Assembly (NCBI GenBank): GCA_937891595.1
Contig: CALATF010000073.1
Coordinates: forward strand, 1 to 8,253
Direction of reading: 5' to 3'
DNA length: 8,253 nt
DNA from: an uncultured Clostridia bacterium
GTDB taxonomy: Bacteria; Bacillota; Clostridia; Christensenellales; UBA1242
Each line of letters begins with the position of its first letter. Position 1 is the first letter of the stretch. The translations under genes were made by a program, and so were the position numbers. Below the pieces are notes generated by a model. That model did not search any database. It was given only the letters and a program-made list of their open reading frames with translations, and had not been told where the DNA came from. Below, piece after piece: positions 1-7,874 of this stretch.

Positions 1-61
1 ATGCTATGATTACCATATGACAGGCTGCAAAGGTCACGCAACTTACAACATTCTCAAACAA
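1..61 (-). other. Possible start of the next minus-strand gene, cut by the window edge
   Basis: A minus-strand frame starting at TTG (61-59), which overlaps the end of the giant gene by 8 bases, stays open to base 1. Its residues read (M)FENVVSCVTFAACHMVIIA, mostly hydrophobic as in a membrane segment. GTG at 37-35 and ATG at 16-14 are other in-frame starts. AGAAG about 7 bases before the TTG is a weak ribosome binding site. GC of bases 1-53 is about 41%, against roughly 26% in the giant gene, which fits a change of gene. Twenty codons are too few to call this with confidence, and no terminator for the giant gene is visible before the edge. Confidence -1.
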
Positions 62-3000
62 TTAAATCTTCTGTAAATACATTTACTTCTGGACTTGAAT
101 TGCTATATCTTAAAACCCTTAATTCATATTTACCTTTATCTATTTGTTTTGGAAGTAAAACATCTATCATGTTTTGATTTAAAACTAGGTTATCTATACC
201 ATTTGAAATTAATTGAATATCCCAAGAAATTTCGCCGTCATAATTAACAGTATTAACAATCATTTGGTTTGTTGTATTAATAGGTAAATAATAAATACCT
301 TCATTACTTTTTAATTTTTCATCAAATTCAAAAACAACAGATGGTAAAGCTATAGATGTAAAGTCGAAAATATGAGTTTCTATGATATCCCCATTCCTAT
401 TTAAAAATTCTACATAAACAGAATACTTTGTTTCATCAGGAACATCAGTAGCAACAAGCAAACTAAAGAAATATATTTTACTATAGGAATATGTTCCTAA
501 TTCATTAAGTAAATAAGTATCTTGTCCACTTGACTTGTTAATTGTTAAAACATCATCAGCATCTGTAATAAAACCAGAATTAGGATAATCAGTTAGTTTA
601 TCACCCCCCTGTCCAGTAATGTTATAACTTAATTGTGTTATAAATACAGGGTGTGTTGAATTTGTTTTATAATACAAACGCATTTTACTATAATTGCTAA
701 TATAAGGATAAACTTCAACAGATAAAACACCCGGTGTTGCATTATATATAATGTTATCAGCCGTAGGTTTTTGTGGGAAATCGGTTAGGTTAGAATAGAA
801 AGAACCATAAACTTGATTTATCTTATCTTGCCCCACTATAGTAAAACTTAAATTAAAATTTACAGTTGCATTAGAAGCTGAAACAAACGTAAATAAATAA
901 TTTAAGTCGCTTTCTATCGCTTCCATTTTATTTTTATAATTAATTGTATAAGTTACAGAAATGCTTTCTAATAAAGTTTTATCTTCATCATTATATTTTT
1001 TTATAATGTCACTTCTAACAATGGTTAATAAATTATTAGAATTTTCATTTGTTGTATTATCAACAATATCGTCTAATTCATAATCAGTAAACAATGTTAC
1101 TGTAAAAGAATGTGTTTGTAATTGAGAAATATATGTTTTATAAGTTTTTACATCATTTACTTGGCTAACTTCATAATCCACGTTATTTTCAATGATAATT
1201 TGAGTAGCACCTTTAATAATGCTTAATTCAAAGGAACCACTAAATTTATCTAATAAAACAACATTTTCTAAAACATCAAATTTTGTTTTTATAAATGGTG
1301 TATAATAAATTTTTAAATATTTATTATTTTGCATAGCATTAATAGGTGTAATTGTAGGTGTTATCCCATAAGAAATATCTACATAATATTTACTACCATC
1401 ATAAAGCCATGGCAAACCATTCATTTTAAATAACTCATCAATTCCACTTATTTCTAATGAACTTAAAACATCGTTTAAAGAACCTTCTGCGTTGTCTGAG
1501 CTATTAACATAAAATCTAAAACCTATTTCAGAAGTATTTTTTAATTGAGCATTTGAATAGCTTAATAAATCTCTAACATATTCAGTTTTAACAAATAAAG
1601 ATTTATTTTCAGTTTTTAATATTTCGATTTTAGTTTTATCATTTACTTCTTCAGTAAATACTGAATTTTGATATAACTCAACATTAGAAACACCATACTT
1701 AACTACTATATAAATATCTGTTTTAAATTGTGTATTTAATTTAGAAGAAATAGTAATTTTAGCCTTACCTTCTCCCACTATTTTTAAAGAGCCATCTAAA
1801 TTAATATCAATTACTTTAGTATTATCAGAAATTAAATTTAATCTTATTGTTTTAGAAGTTCTCATTATAACATTCAAGGAAGCAAAATCTTTAATTTTTA
1901 AAATATTTAATAATGCTACTTGACTTAAATTATAATTATAATGAGGAGTTTCTTTATTAAAGAATAAAATTAACGAATTATTATTTTTATCATATTTAAT
2001 ATAAGATTGATAATTTTCATTTACACTAACTTCATTAACTAATGCAGAAACAATAATAGGTGTTGTAGCAAATAATGGTTGATTATTAATTAAAATATAA
2101 GGAAGACCGTTATTAACGTTTTCATTTTTAGCCCAACCATTATCTGTTGCATCTGAAGTAATAGAAGCATTGTATTTGTCATTTAAATCTTTAGTAATAT
2201 TATTGCTTAAAAGTTCTTCATTAGTTTCTAAATTATTAATTAAGTAATAGTTATAATAACCACCTAAATTACTAAATTCGAACCCTAATAGTTGTATGTT
2301 TTCAGCCATTCTATTTATTGAACATATTGCAAAAATATTTGAAGCTGAAGAATTATTATCAACACTACCTGCAAAAGCATTAGCTGAAGTATTAGATGTA
2401 ATATTAACGTTGCTTGCACAATAATCAATATTAACATTTACTAAACTTGCAATAAAACCTGCACTTAAATTTTGAGCTACTACATCAAAGTAATTATTTG
2501 AATCTTCAAAACTATATTCGCTTTCAAAGTAACTTACAACGTAGCTATACTTAATATTTAAGTTTTTAGCACTACCTATAAGACCACCAACATTATTATT
2601 ACCTTCAACAAAACATCTTACATCACTTTGAGATTTAACATAGTTTTCAGCACTAATGTTGAAAATATTAATTTTTTTACTAGAGTTACCATCAACACTA
2701 CCTATTGCACCGCCAACATTGTCATAGCCTTTAACTTTTGCAATAGAATAAGCATTACCTATTGAATAAGCACCGTCTTTATTAAAATTTTCATTGTAAA
2801 GAGCTTCACCTACAAGTCCACCAACATTATTACAATTTAATGCATTAATATTTCCTTGTATTGCTAAGCTTTCAACCAAGCCTATATTTTGACCAACAGC
2901 TCCACCTATTTTTGAATTTGTTGTAGCCCTTCCACTATTAGTACTTACATTAATATTTAAAGAAGAATCAAAGCCAGCATTATTAAATAAAAACTCTGTA

Positions 3001-6000
3001 TTTTCATCTATTTCATTTGTATAACTGCCACTTATTGCTCCTTCGTTTTTACCAACTACACCACCTATAATTGTTTCAACACTTGTATCACTAATTGTAT
3101 AATTTACATTTCCTGTTATACCTGAAATTTCATTGTTTATTATGGTATTATAATTTACACCTGTTATGCCACCTATAATTGTTCTATTTTTAGATTCAAC
3201 AACAAAATTTTTAAAATTGATTTGGCAATTTTTAATTATGCCATAATTTATACCAGCAATACCCCCAAATATTAAATTGTTAGTTAATTTTGGTTGAAAT
3301 CTTTCAAAATTTAAAATTAAATTTTCAACGGTTGTTCCTTCTTCGTTTACTACACTTAATCCTATTGTTTCAAATAAGCCGAAAGCATTTTTGGAACTGT
3401 AATCTCCTGCGTAAGATAAACCTGAAATTTTATGTTGAATTTCAACTTTTTTGCCAGTTTTAATATCTGTATAGCAATATTTACCATTAAAATGCCCATT
3501 AAAACCACGTGCATAATAAGTTACACTGCCTTGAATATTTTCACTATCTTGGTATACACCATTATTTAAAATATAATAAACACCTTCAGTTTGTCTTTCT
3601 ACTTGATAGAAATTACCTATAGGTTGATAAGGTTTATCTGAATCAAAATACAAATCTTCTGTTAAAACATATTTTTTAGAAATTGAATCTGTGGTTAAAT
3701 CTATCTCTTCAAAATCTGCTACAGTAGAAATCTGGTAAGGAACTTTAACACCATCTGCAACAGTTACATAAAATGCTAAATAGTTACTTCCCCACAAACC
3801 ATTAACACCTTGCAACAAGCTTGAATAAATATAATAATTTTCTTCTTGATTATACTCGCTAGTTTCTACAAACTGAGAACTAGCATTTATATATAAATCA
3901 CTCTTATATTCTTGATATAATTCTTGAGAAATTTTACCTAATTCTATATATTCTTTAGCATACCATTTATTATAATCTTCTTCAGTTATTAATTTATCTT
4001 CCGGCATTATTACAATAACTGATAAACCTTGTTTTTTAGCTGTAATTTTTAAATTGTGTTTACCTTGACCATTTTCAACAATAATATTTTTTACAACTTC
4101 ATCTTGCACTGCATCATCTTTAACTTCAACTTGGTCTGTATATAATTCTATAACAGCATTTTCTTTTGAAGCTTCAAGATAATATAAATTTCCATTTAAT
4201 TCTAAAATATCATATGTTTTATATAAAAGATTTTTATTGTGACTGGTATCCTTTTCAACAAAAACATCTATTTCTTGTTGAGGTGTAATACCTTGTTTAA
4301 AATAAATTTGTTCCATGCTTGAAGTAGTTAAATTACTTACTAATTCTGCTTTATTAATTCTTAATGTTTGATATCCAACACAAGAATTAGCTTTTGCTTC
4401 AATACTTCCATTAAATGAAATATCTCCAAGTTCTTTAACTTCAGCCATAACAACAATAGATGTTGCAATATTACTAAATGTTTTTGCATTTTCGTTTAAT
4501 TTAAACCAGTAATAACCACCAACTACAAAAGTATAAATAGGTTCAAACCATTCGTTAGATTTTTCTTTAATTAAAACACCATTTTGCAAGGAATATGATA
4601 TTATTTTTTCATTAGCATAAAAAGATATATTTCCATATTCTTCAAAGCCATAAGTTACTTGAATTGTATTGTCTTTTCCATAATAAGCAGGAATTGTATT
4701 TATTTTTACACCAAAAATTGTTGGGTCTTTTTCGCTTAAATTTTTATATGTATAAGCAATGGTATTAGGGTTGTATAAATTATCATTAGTTACTTCAACA
4801 CTAACATCTTTAATACGTACATAAGAACTTAAATTGAGTGTACATGTAAATTTTGTTTGGTCAAGATTAGTTAAAGTTATTTGTACTATATATTGTTTGC
4901 CAGCAGGACATTTATCTGTAAATCTAAAATAATTACCTTTACAGTCTAAATAAAATTCAGCATTATTTATTAAAGATACCCCATTGCTATTTCCAAGATA
5001 GTCTACTTCATAACTACCAACTAAATTATCTTGCAATATTTGTGTATGATAAACTGAATAGTTTATATTGTACTGGCTAGCATTATTAGGCAAAGTACTT
5101 AATACTAAATTAATTTGTTTTTCAATTTCAACAACTGAATTTATTGTTTTTGTTTGATCATCTTTAAAATATCTACCCACACCACTTTTATCAGAAGAAA
5201 TGTCAACAAAGTTAATATCAAAATTGTTAATAGGTTGATAAACATTAACTGGAATAGTGTAAACTTTATTAATGTTTGTGGTTGTAATATATATTTCAGT
5301 TTCACCTATTGAAACACCTTTAATTTTAAAAATATTAAAATTATTATCTTCACTGTTATTATTTTTTTCTTTTAAAACAACCTTTGCAATCCTTTCATCA
5401 GCTGAAGTTATAATAATATTTCTTGTCGAAGCACCATCAGGGTTAAAACTTAAATCTATCTTTAATAATTTATTTAAAGCCGTGTAATCTAAAAATAAAG
5501 TTTGGTTGGCAATAAGATTAGTATTATCAAAAGCAACATCGTTATCAGTTTGGCTTTCTGTTTCTTGAATTTCTTCCTCTACTAACTTATAACTAAAACC
5601 AGTAAATTCGTTTATACCTTGTACAACATTTAATTTAATTATAGCCTGTGCCTCTTCACCTTTTGGCAACTCAGCAGTTACTAATAAATAATACGTGTCC
5701 CCTTGTTTAACATTATCAGCTTTTGGTTTTACATAAAATGATGTACCTTTATAAAAAACATTATTTAAATTACCAACTTGAAAAATGTCAGCGTTCTTAG
5801 ATGTTTTAAAACTTATATCAAAGTAATTGTAAAATTCTTTAACAACATTTAACGAACTATCTAATACTGAAATTTTAAAAGCAGAATTTTCATTTGATAT
5901 TTGAACTGGATTTGCAACATTAATTTCAAACTCTGTACCCAAAGCACCTTCATCATTGTTTATGTAAATTTCGCCATTGTAATAATTATCTTCTGTTAAG

Positions 6001-7280
6001 CTACCATTAAAATCAATAAGAGTTTCCCCATTAACTGAAAAGTTTTTTACAAGCGTATCGTTTTTAATAACCATACTTTCAATTAAAGGATAACCATTTA
6101 CTGAATAATTAGCGTAATCACAACTAAATTTTAAATTATATTCGCCATTAACATAATTGTCATTTTCAGTAGTTTTCTTTAATGCTACAATTTTAAAATA
6201 ATAATTAGTATATATAGCTTTATCAAAACTATCTACATAAAAATTACCTTCAGTTAAATATTCTTGCTCTTTATTTTCTAAGAAATATACAGGCAAATTA
6301 GAATCAATTAAATAATTAAATTTAACTAGTTCTTGATTAGAGTTAACATGTAAAACAACATCTATAAAATTTAAATTTTCTTTGTTGATAATTAGCTTAG
6401 CAATATCGTTTATATCGTTAACATCAATTAAATTTTTTTCTATAACATGTTCTTTGTTAGTTCCATAATAAAGTTGAAAATTATTAATTTTGTTTACTAA
6501 CGAAACTTCGGTTAAAGCTTCAAGGTCTTCACCAAGTGGATTTTCATAAATAGCCTGAATATAAAAATTTTCATAACTAACTGTTTTTAGTAATCTTAAA
6601 GAGTTAGTGTATGCGTTAAAGTTAAAACCAGCCTCAGTTAAATTGTCAAATTTTTTAAAAACACCGTTTTCTATTAATCCAAAATTATACTTAATATTAG
6701 TAATACTAGCACTAGGGCTATTTAATTTAATTGTGTTTTCATTTTCTAAATTAATCACACTTCCATTTTCGTTAACTAATCCTAAATTATTTACTTTAAA
6801 ATTAATAGATGTTGCAAGTTCAACAACATTAATAACAATGCTTGCCTTTTTACCACCTTCATTACTATAAACTGTAAGAACAGTAGTTCCAGGTTCAAAG
6901 GCACTAACAGTAACATCCACACCATTCGAAACATAATTCAAATTTTTATTAATACTTAAAATTTCGTTGGATAAGCTAAAAGAAATACCATAATTAAAAT
7001 CTTTAGGGGTGTTAGAAAATTTTGTGTTTAGCGTTGCAGATGTATTAACACCATCTTTTATGTAAAAGGTATAAGAGCCGTCTAAATGGTCGTCAAAAAC
7101 ACCGCTGTTAGTAGTTACGCGATAATCCCCATTTTCCAACTGTTCAGTCGTTTGTGCATCTTTAGAATAACTAAAAGCAATAGATAAACTAAGGCCTGCG
7201 TATTTATCACCACAACCATAAAAAACAGCACAACAAGTAAGCATTAATATTAAAAAAATTCCGCTAAAAAACTTTTTCAT
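54..7280 (-). CDS. Giant surface lipoprotein with Ig-like (Big_2-type) segments and a central GLUG-repeat region
   Basis: Predicted membrane-anchored extracellular protein of 2408 residues, probably an adhesin or surface-interaction protein; ligand unknown. Residues 1-22 form a signal peptide (MKKFF then a hydrophobic stretch) ending in VFYG before Cys23, a loose lipobox, so lipidation at Cys23 is inferred. Big_2-like strand patterns (G-x-x-x-I/V then alternating hydrophobics) appear near residues 85-165 (PGTTVLTVYS), 520-560 (QGDTYYLLVTA), 605-690 (IGETEIYITTT), 1070-1093 and 1805-1865 (GEGKAKITISS). Residues about 1187-1310 carry a YVLTEDLYF...PIGNF...FNGHFNGKY...LFETIG pattern, the usual lead-in to GLUG repeats, which follow at about 1336-1590. 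The last 800 residues are beta-rich, Asn/Ser/Ile/Lys-rich and unassigned. No LPxTG motif or C-terminal membrane helix is visible. The start is fixed by an in-frame TAA at 7290-7292, just upstream of the ATG; the stop is TGA at 54-56. The reading frame is certain; the function is inferred from architecture. Confidence -1.
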   Translation of the reverse strand: MKKFFSGIFLILMLTCCAVFYGCGDKYAGLSLSIAFSYSKDAQTTEQLENGDYRVTTNSGVFDDHLDGSYTFYIKDGVNTSATLNTKFSNTPKDFNYGISFSLSNEILSINKNLNYVSNGVDVTVSAFEPGTTVLTVYSNEGGKKASIVINVVELATSINFKVNNLGLVNENGSVINLENENTIKLNSPSASITNIKYNFGLIENGVFKKFDNLTEAGFNFNAYTNSLRLLKTVSYENFYIQAIYENPLGEDLEALTEVSLVNKINNFQLYYGTNKEHVIEKNLIDVNDINDIAKLIINKENLNFIDVVLHVNSNQELVKFNYLIDSNLPVYFLENKEQEYLTEGNFYVDSFDKAIYTNYYFKIVALKKTTENDNYVNGEYNLKFSCDYANYSVNGYPLIESMVIKNDTLVKNFSVNGETLIDFNGSLTEDNYYNGEIYINNDEGALGTEFEINVANPVQISNENSAFKISVLDSSLNVVKEFYNYFDISFKTSKNADIFQVGNLNNVFYKGTSFYVKPKADNVKQGDTYYLLVTAELPKGEEAQAIIKLNVVQGINEFTGFSYKLVEEEIQETESQTDNDVAFDNTNLIANQTLFLDYTALNKLLKIDLSFNPDGASTRNIIITSADERIAKVVLKEKNNNSEDNNFNIFKIKGVSIGETEIYITTTNINKVYTIPVNVYQPINNFDINFVDISSDKSGVGRYFKDDQTKTINSVVEIEKQINLVLSTLPNNASQYNINYSVYHTQILQDNLVGSYEVDYLGNSNGVSLINNAEFYLDCKGNYFRFTDKCPAGKQYIVQITLTNLDQTKFTCTLNLSSYVRIKDVSVEVTNDNLYNPNTIAYTYKNLSEKDPTIFGVKINTIPAYYGKDNTIQVTYGFEEYGNISFYANEKIISYSLQNGVLIKEKSNEWFEPIYTFVVGGYYWFKLNENAKTFSNIATSIVVMAEVKELGDISFNGSIEAKANSCVGYQTLRINKAELVSNLTTSSMEQIYFKQGITPQQEIDVFVEKDTSHNKNLLYKTYDILELNGNLYYLEASKENAVIELYTDQVEVKDDAVQDEVVKNIIVENGQGKHNLKITAKKQGLSVIVIMPEDKLITEEDYNKWYAKEYIELGKISQELYQEYKSDLYINASSQFVETSEYNQEENYYIYSSLLQGVNGLWGSNYLAFYVTVADGVKVPYQISTVADFEEIDLTTDSISKKYVLTEDLYFDSDKPYQPIGNFYQVERQTEGVYYILNNGVYQDSENIQGSVTYYARGFNGHFNGKYCYTDIKTGKKVEIQHKISGLSYAGDYSSKNAFGLFETIGLSVVNEEGTTVENLILNFERFQPKLTNNLIFGGIAGINYGIIKNCQINFKNFVVESKNRTIIGGITGVNYNTIINNEISGITGNVNYTISDTSVETIIGGVVGKNEGAISGSYTNEIDENTEFLFNNAGFDSSLNINVSTNSGRATTNSKIGGAVGQNIGLVESLAIQGNINALNCNNVGGLVGEALYNENFNKDGAYSIGNAYSIAKVKGYDNVGGAIGSVDGNSSKKINIFNISAENYVKSQSDVRCFVEGNNNVGGLIGSAKNLNIKYSYVVSYFESEYSFEDSNNYFDVVAQNLSAGFIASLVNVNIDYCASNVNITSNTSANAFAGSVDNNSSASNIFAICSINRMAENIQLLGFEFSNLGGYYNYYLINNLETNEELLSNNITKDLNDKYNASITSDATDNGWAKNENVNNGLPYILINNQPLFATTPIIVSALVNEVSVNENYQSYIKYDKNNNSLILFFNKETPHYNYNLSQVALLNILKIKDFASLNVIMRTSKTIRLNLISDNTKVIDINLDGSLKIVGEGKAKITISSKLNTQFKTDIYIVVKYGVSNVELYQNSVFTEEVNDKTKIEILKTENKSLFVKTEYVRDLLSYSNAQLKNTSEIGFRFYVNSSDNAEGSLNDVLSSLEISGIDELFKMNGLPWLYDGSKYYVDISYGITPTITPINAMQNNKYLKIYYTPFIKTKFDVLENVVLLDKFSGSFELSIIKGATQIIIENNVDYEVSQVNDVKTYKTYISQLQTHSFTVTLFTDYELDDIVDNTTNENSNNLLTIVRSDIIKKYNDEDKTLLESISVTYTINYKNKMEAIESDLNYLFTFVSASNATVNFNLSFTIVGQDKINQVYGSFYSNLTDFPQKPTADNIIYNATPGVLSVEVYPYISNYSKMRLYYKTNSTHPVFITQLSYNITGQGGDKLTDYPNSGFITDADDVLTINKSSGQDTYLLNELGTYSYSKIYFFSLLVATDVPDETKYSVYVEFLNRNGDIIETHIFDFTSIALPSVVFEFDEKLKSNEGIYYLPINTTNQMIVNTVNYDGEISWDIQLISNGIDNLVLNQNMIDVLLPKQIDKGKYELRVLRYSNSSPEVNVFTEDLIV
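2511..3275 (-). repeat. GLUG-type repeat block inside the giant lipoprotein
   Basis: Seven copies of a GG-[ILAV]-[ATVI]-G core, each followed by a short polar turn and a hydrophobic strand. The first Gly of each lies at residues 1339 (GGIAGINYG), 1370 (GGITGVNYN), 1406 (GGVVGKNEG), 1459 (GGAVGQNIG), 1487 (GGLVGEALY), 1523 (GGAIGSVDG) and 1565 (GGLIGSAKN). The spacing is irregular: 31, 36, 53, 28, 36 and 42 residues. Two degenerate copies follow (SAGFIASLVN and NAFAGSVDNN). The last three full copies share the prefix NVGG. GLUG motifs are known from large bacterial surface proteins and IgA-peptidase-type adhesins, where they are thought to form beta-helix turns. The repeats are diverged in DNA sequence, so this is an old protein-level repeat, not a recent tandem duplication. 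Confidence -1.
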
Positions 7281-7284
7281 ATTT

Positions 7285-7298
7285 CTTTCTTATCCCTT
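7285..7298 (-). promoter_or_regulatory. Weak or badly spaced ribosome binding site of the giant lipoprotein
   Basis: Two candidates lie before the ATG. AAGGGA (7298-7293) is the better Shine-Dalgarno match but leaves a 12-base spacer, longer than usual. AGAAAG (7290-7285) leaves only 4 bases and is a poor match. An in-frame TAA at 7292-7290 lies between the stronger motif and the ATG, so translation cannot start further upstream in this frame. Initiation is probably modest. Confidence -1.
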
Positions 7299-7315
7299 AT
7301 TTTTTTTATCTTTAT

Positions 7316-7344
7316 ATTTTACAATATTTTATACTATTTGTCTA
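7316..7344 (-). promoter_or_regulatory. Likely sigma-A-type promoter of the giant lipoprotein
   Basis: On the minus strand, TAGACA at 7344-7339 (5 of 6 to the -35 consensus) and TAAAAT at 7321-7316 (5 of 6 to the -10 consensus) are separated by exactly 17 bases. Transcription would start near 7308-7310, leaving a leader of about 30 bases before the ATG at 7280. In sequence this AT-rich, TATAAT-like hexamers arise often by chance; the -35 match, exact spacing and position make this the best candidate. There is no extended -10 TGn. Confidence -1.
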
Positions 7345-7441
7345 AGTTTTACGCTATGTTTTTGTATTATTTTTTATCTTTTTTGTGCCAATACAAATAA
7401 CATAAAATCAAAATAATTTTTATAAAATTTGCTTTTTAAAG

Positions 7442-7461
7442 TTATCTACAATTTACCCACA
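7442..7461 (+). promoter_or_regulatory. Pair of DnaA-box-like 9-mers
   Basis: TTATCTACA (7442-7450) and TTACCCACA (7453-7461) each differ from the DnaA box TTATCCACA at one position, lie in the same orientation and start 11 bases apart, about one helical turn. They are roughly 100 bp upstream of the proposed promoter of the giant gene. No dnaA, dnaN or other origin gene is nearby, so a chromosomal origin is unlikely. A DnaA-responsive regulatory site or chance are the options. Confidence -1.
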
Positions 7462-7474
7462 ATTATCTTTTAAA

Positions 7475-7493
7475 AAATAACGTTAAATAACGT
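7475..7493. repeat. Overlapping direct repeat and dyad, possible operator
   Basis: AAATAACGT occurs at 7475-7483 and again at 7485-7493, a 10-base period. The same bases contain a dyad, ACGTTA-AA-TAACGT (7480-7493), with perfect 6-bp arms. CpG-containing motifs stand out in a stretch with almost no G or C. The shape suits a dimeric regulator, but no family can be named. Confidence -1.
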
Positions 7494-7771
7494 CTTTTTA
7501 CGATTGTTTTAAAAAACTTTAATAAAAACAACAATCTAAAATATAAAAATAAATATTCTAAAAAACATACCTCGCCTTAGTTTTATTTTCCCCTTATTAC
7601 AAAACAAAAATACAAAAATTTAAACATAATTTTTGCATTAAAAATGTTTTTTATACATTAATAATCAAATTAAAAAAGCTATTCTACAAATAAATACTTA
7701 GCTATCAAATAAATTAAATAAGTTAATATGCAATTTTAAATATTTGCTTAAAACTGTAAATATTTAAAAAA

Positions 7772-7793
7772 CTTTTATTAATATAAATAAAAG
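7772..7793. repeat. Small AT-rich hairpin next to the terminator
   Basis: Perfect 8-bp arms CTTTTATT (7772-7779) and AATAAAAG (7786-7793) around a 6-base loop. On the minus strand it lies 3 bases past the main terminator hairpin. Its stem is mostly A-T and weak, so it is at best a backup 3'-end structure. Confidence -1.
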
Positions 7794-7796
7794 CAT

Positions 7797-7832
7797 AAAA
7801 AAACTTTAGGAATTTCTTCCTAAAGTTTTTTT
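7797..7832 (-). terminator. Strong intrinsic terminator of the peptidase gene
   Basis: A perfect 16-bp inverted repeat (7797-7812 and 7817-7832) with a 4-base loop. Read on the minus strand, the core arms are CTTTAGGAA and TTCCTAAAG around a GAAA tetraloop (GNRA class), ending in seven T. It begins 42 bases after the TGA of the peptidase gene, the expected place for a Rho-independent terminator. The A-tract on the other side makes it symmetric, so it could work in both directions, but no plus-strand gene is seen that would need it. Confidence -1.
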
Positions 7833-7874
7833 ACTAGTTTATAAAACTATTTTACATTATCCATTAGAAGAATG

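Larger units (their letters stand above)
7345..7796. other. AT-rich intergenic stretch, no convincing gene
   Basis: This stretch has very low GC (13% in the sampled line 7501-7560). No frame on either strand gives a credible protein. Apart from the separately listed items it holds an 8-bp inverted repeat TTTGTATT/AATACAAA (7361-7368 and 7390-7397), just upstream of the proposed -35; a 7-bp inverted repeat GATTGTT/AACAATC (7502-7508 and 7530-7536); a small GC-richer patch at 7570-7580 in front of a 10-codon minus-strand frame; and two copies of the palindromic TAAATATTT (7737-7745, 7757-7765), 20 bases apart. The weaker repeats are near what such biased composition gives by chance. Confidence -1.

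Noticed and set aside
1..30. Resemblance of the first bases (ATGATTAC) to a lacZ-alpha vector segment.
   Set aside because: Only an 8-base match; the flanking bases differ, so contamination is not supported.
2511..3275. CRISPR array or recent tandem DNA duplication, from the regular Gly-rich repeats.
   Set aside because: The repetition is at protein level with irregular spacing and diverged DNA; there are no identical repeat units or spacers.
5272..6870. Plus-strand frames inside the giant gene (71 codons at 5272-5487 and 87 codons at 6607-6870).
   Set aside because: They are antisense to a long, domain-bearing gene, are low-complexity Leu/Ile/Ser/Phe-rich, and have no supporting ribosome binding site or family resemblance.
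7372..7392. Sigma-54-type promoter: TTGGCAC on the minus strand.
   Set aside because: The required TTGC-like -12 element five bases later is absent; the following bases are only A, G and T in AAAAAAGATAA.
7441..7505. Chromosomal or plasmid replication origin, from the DnaA-box-like pair in AT-rich DNA.
   Set aside because: Only two imperfect boxes, no dnaA, dnaN, rep or par gene in the window, and no iteron array. Kept only as a possible regulatory site.
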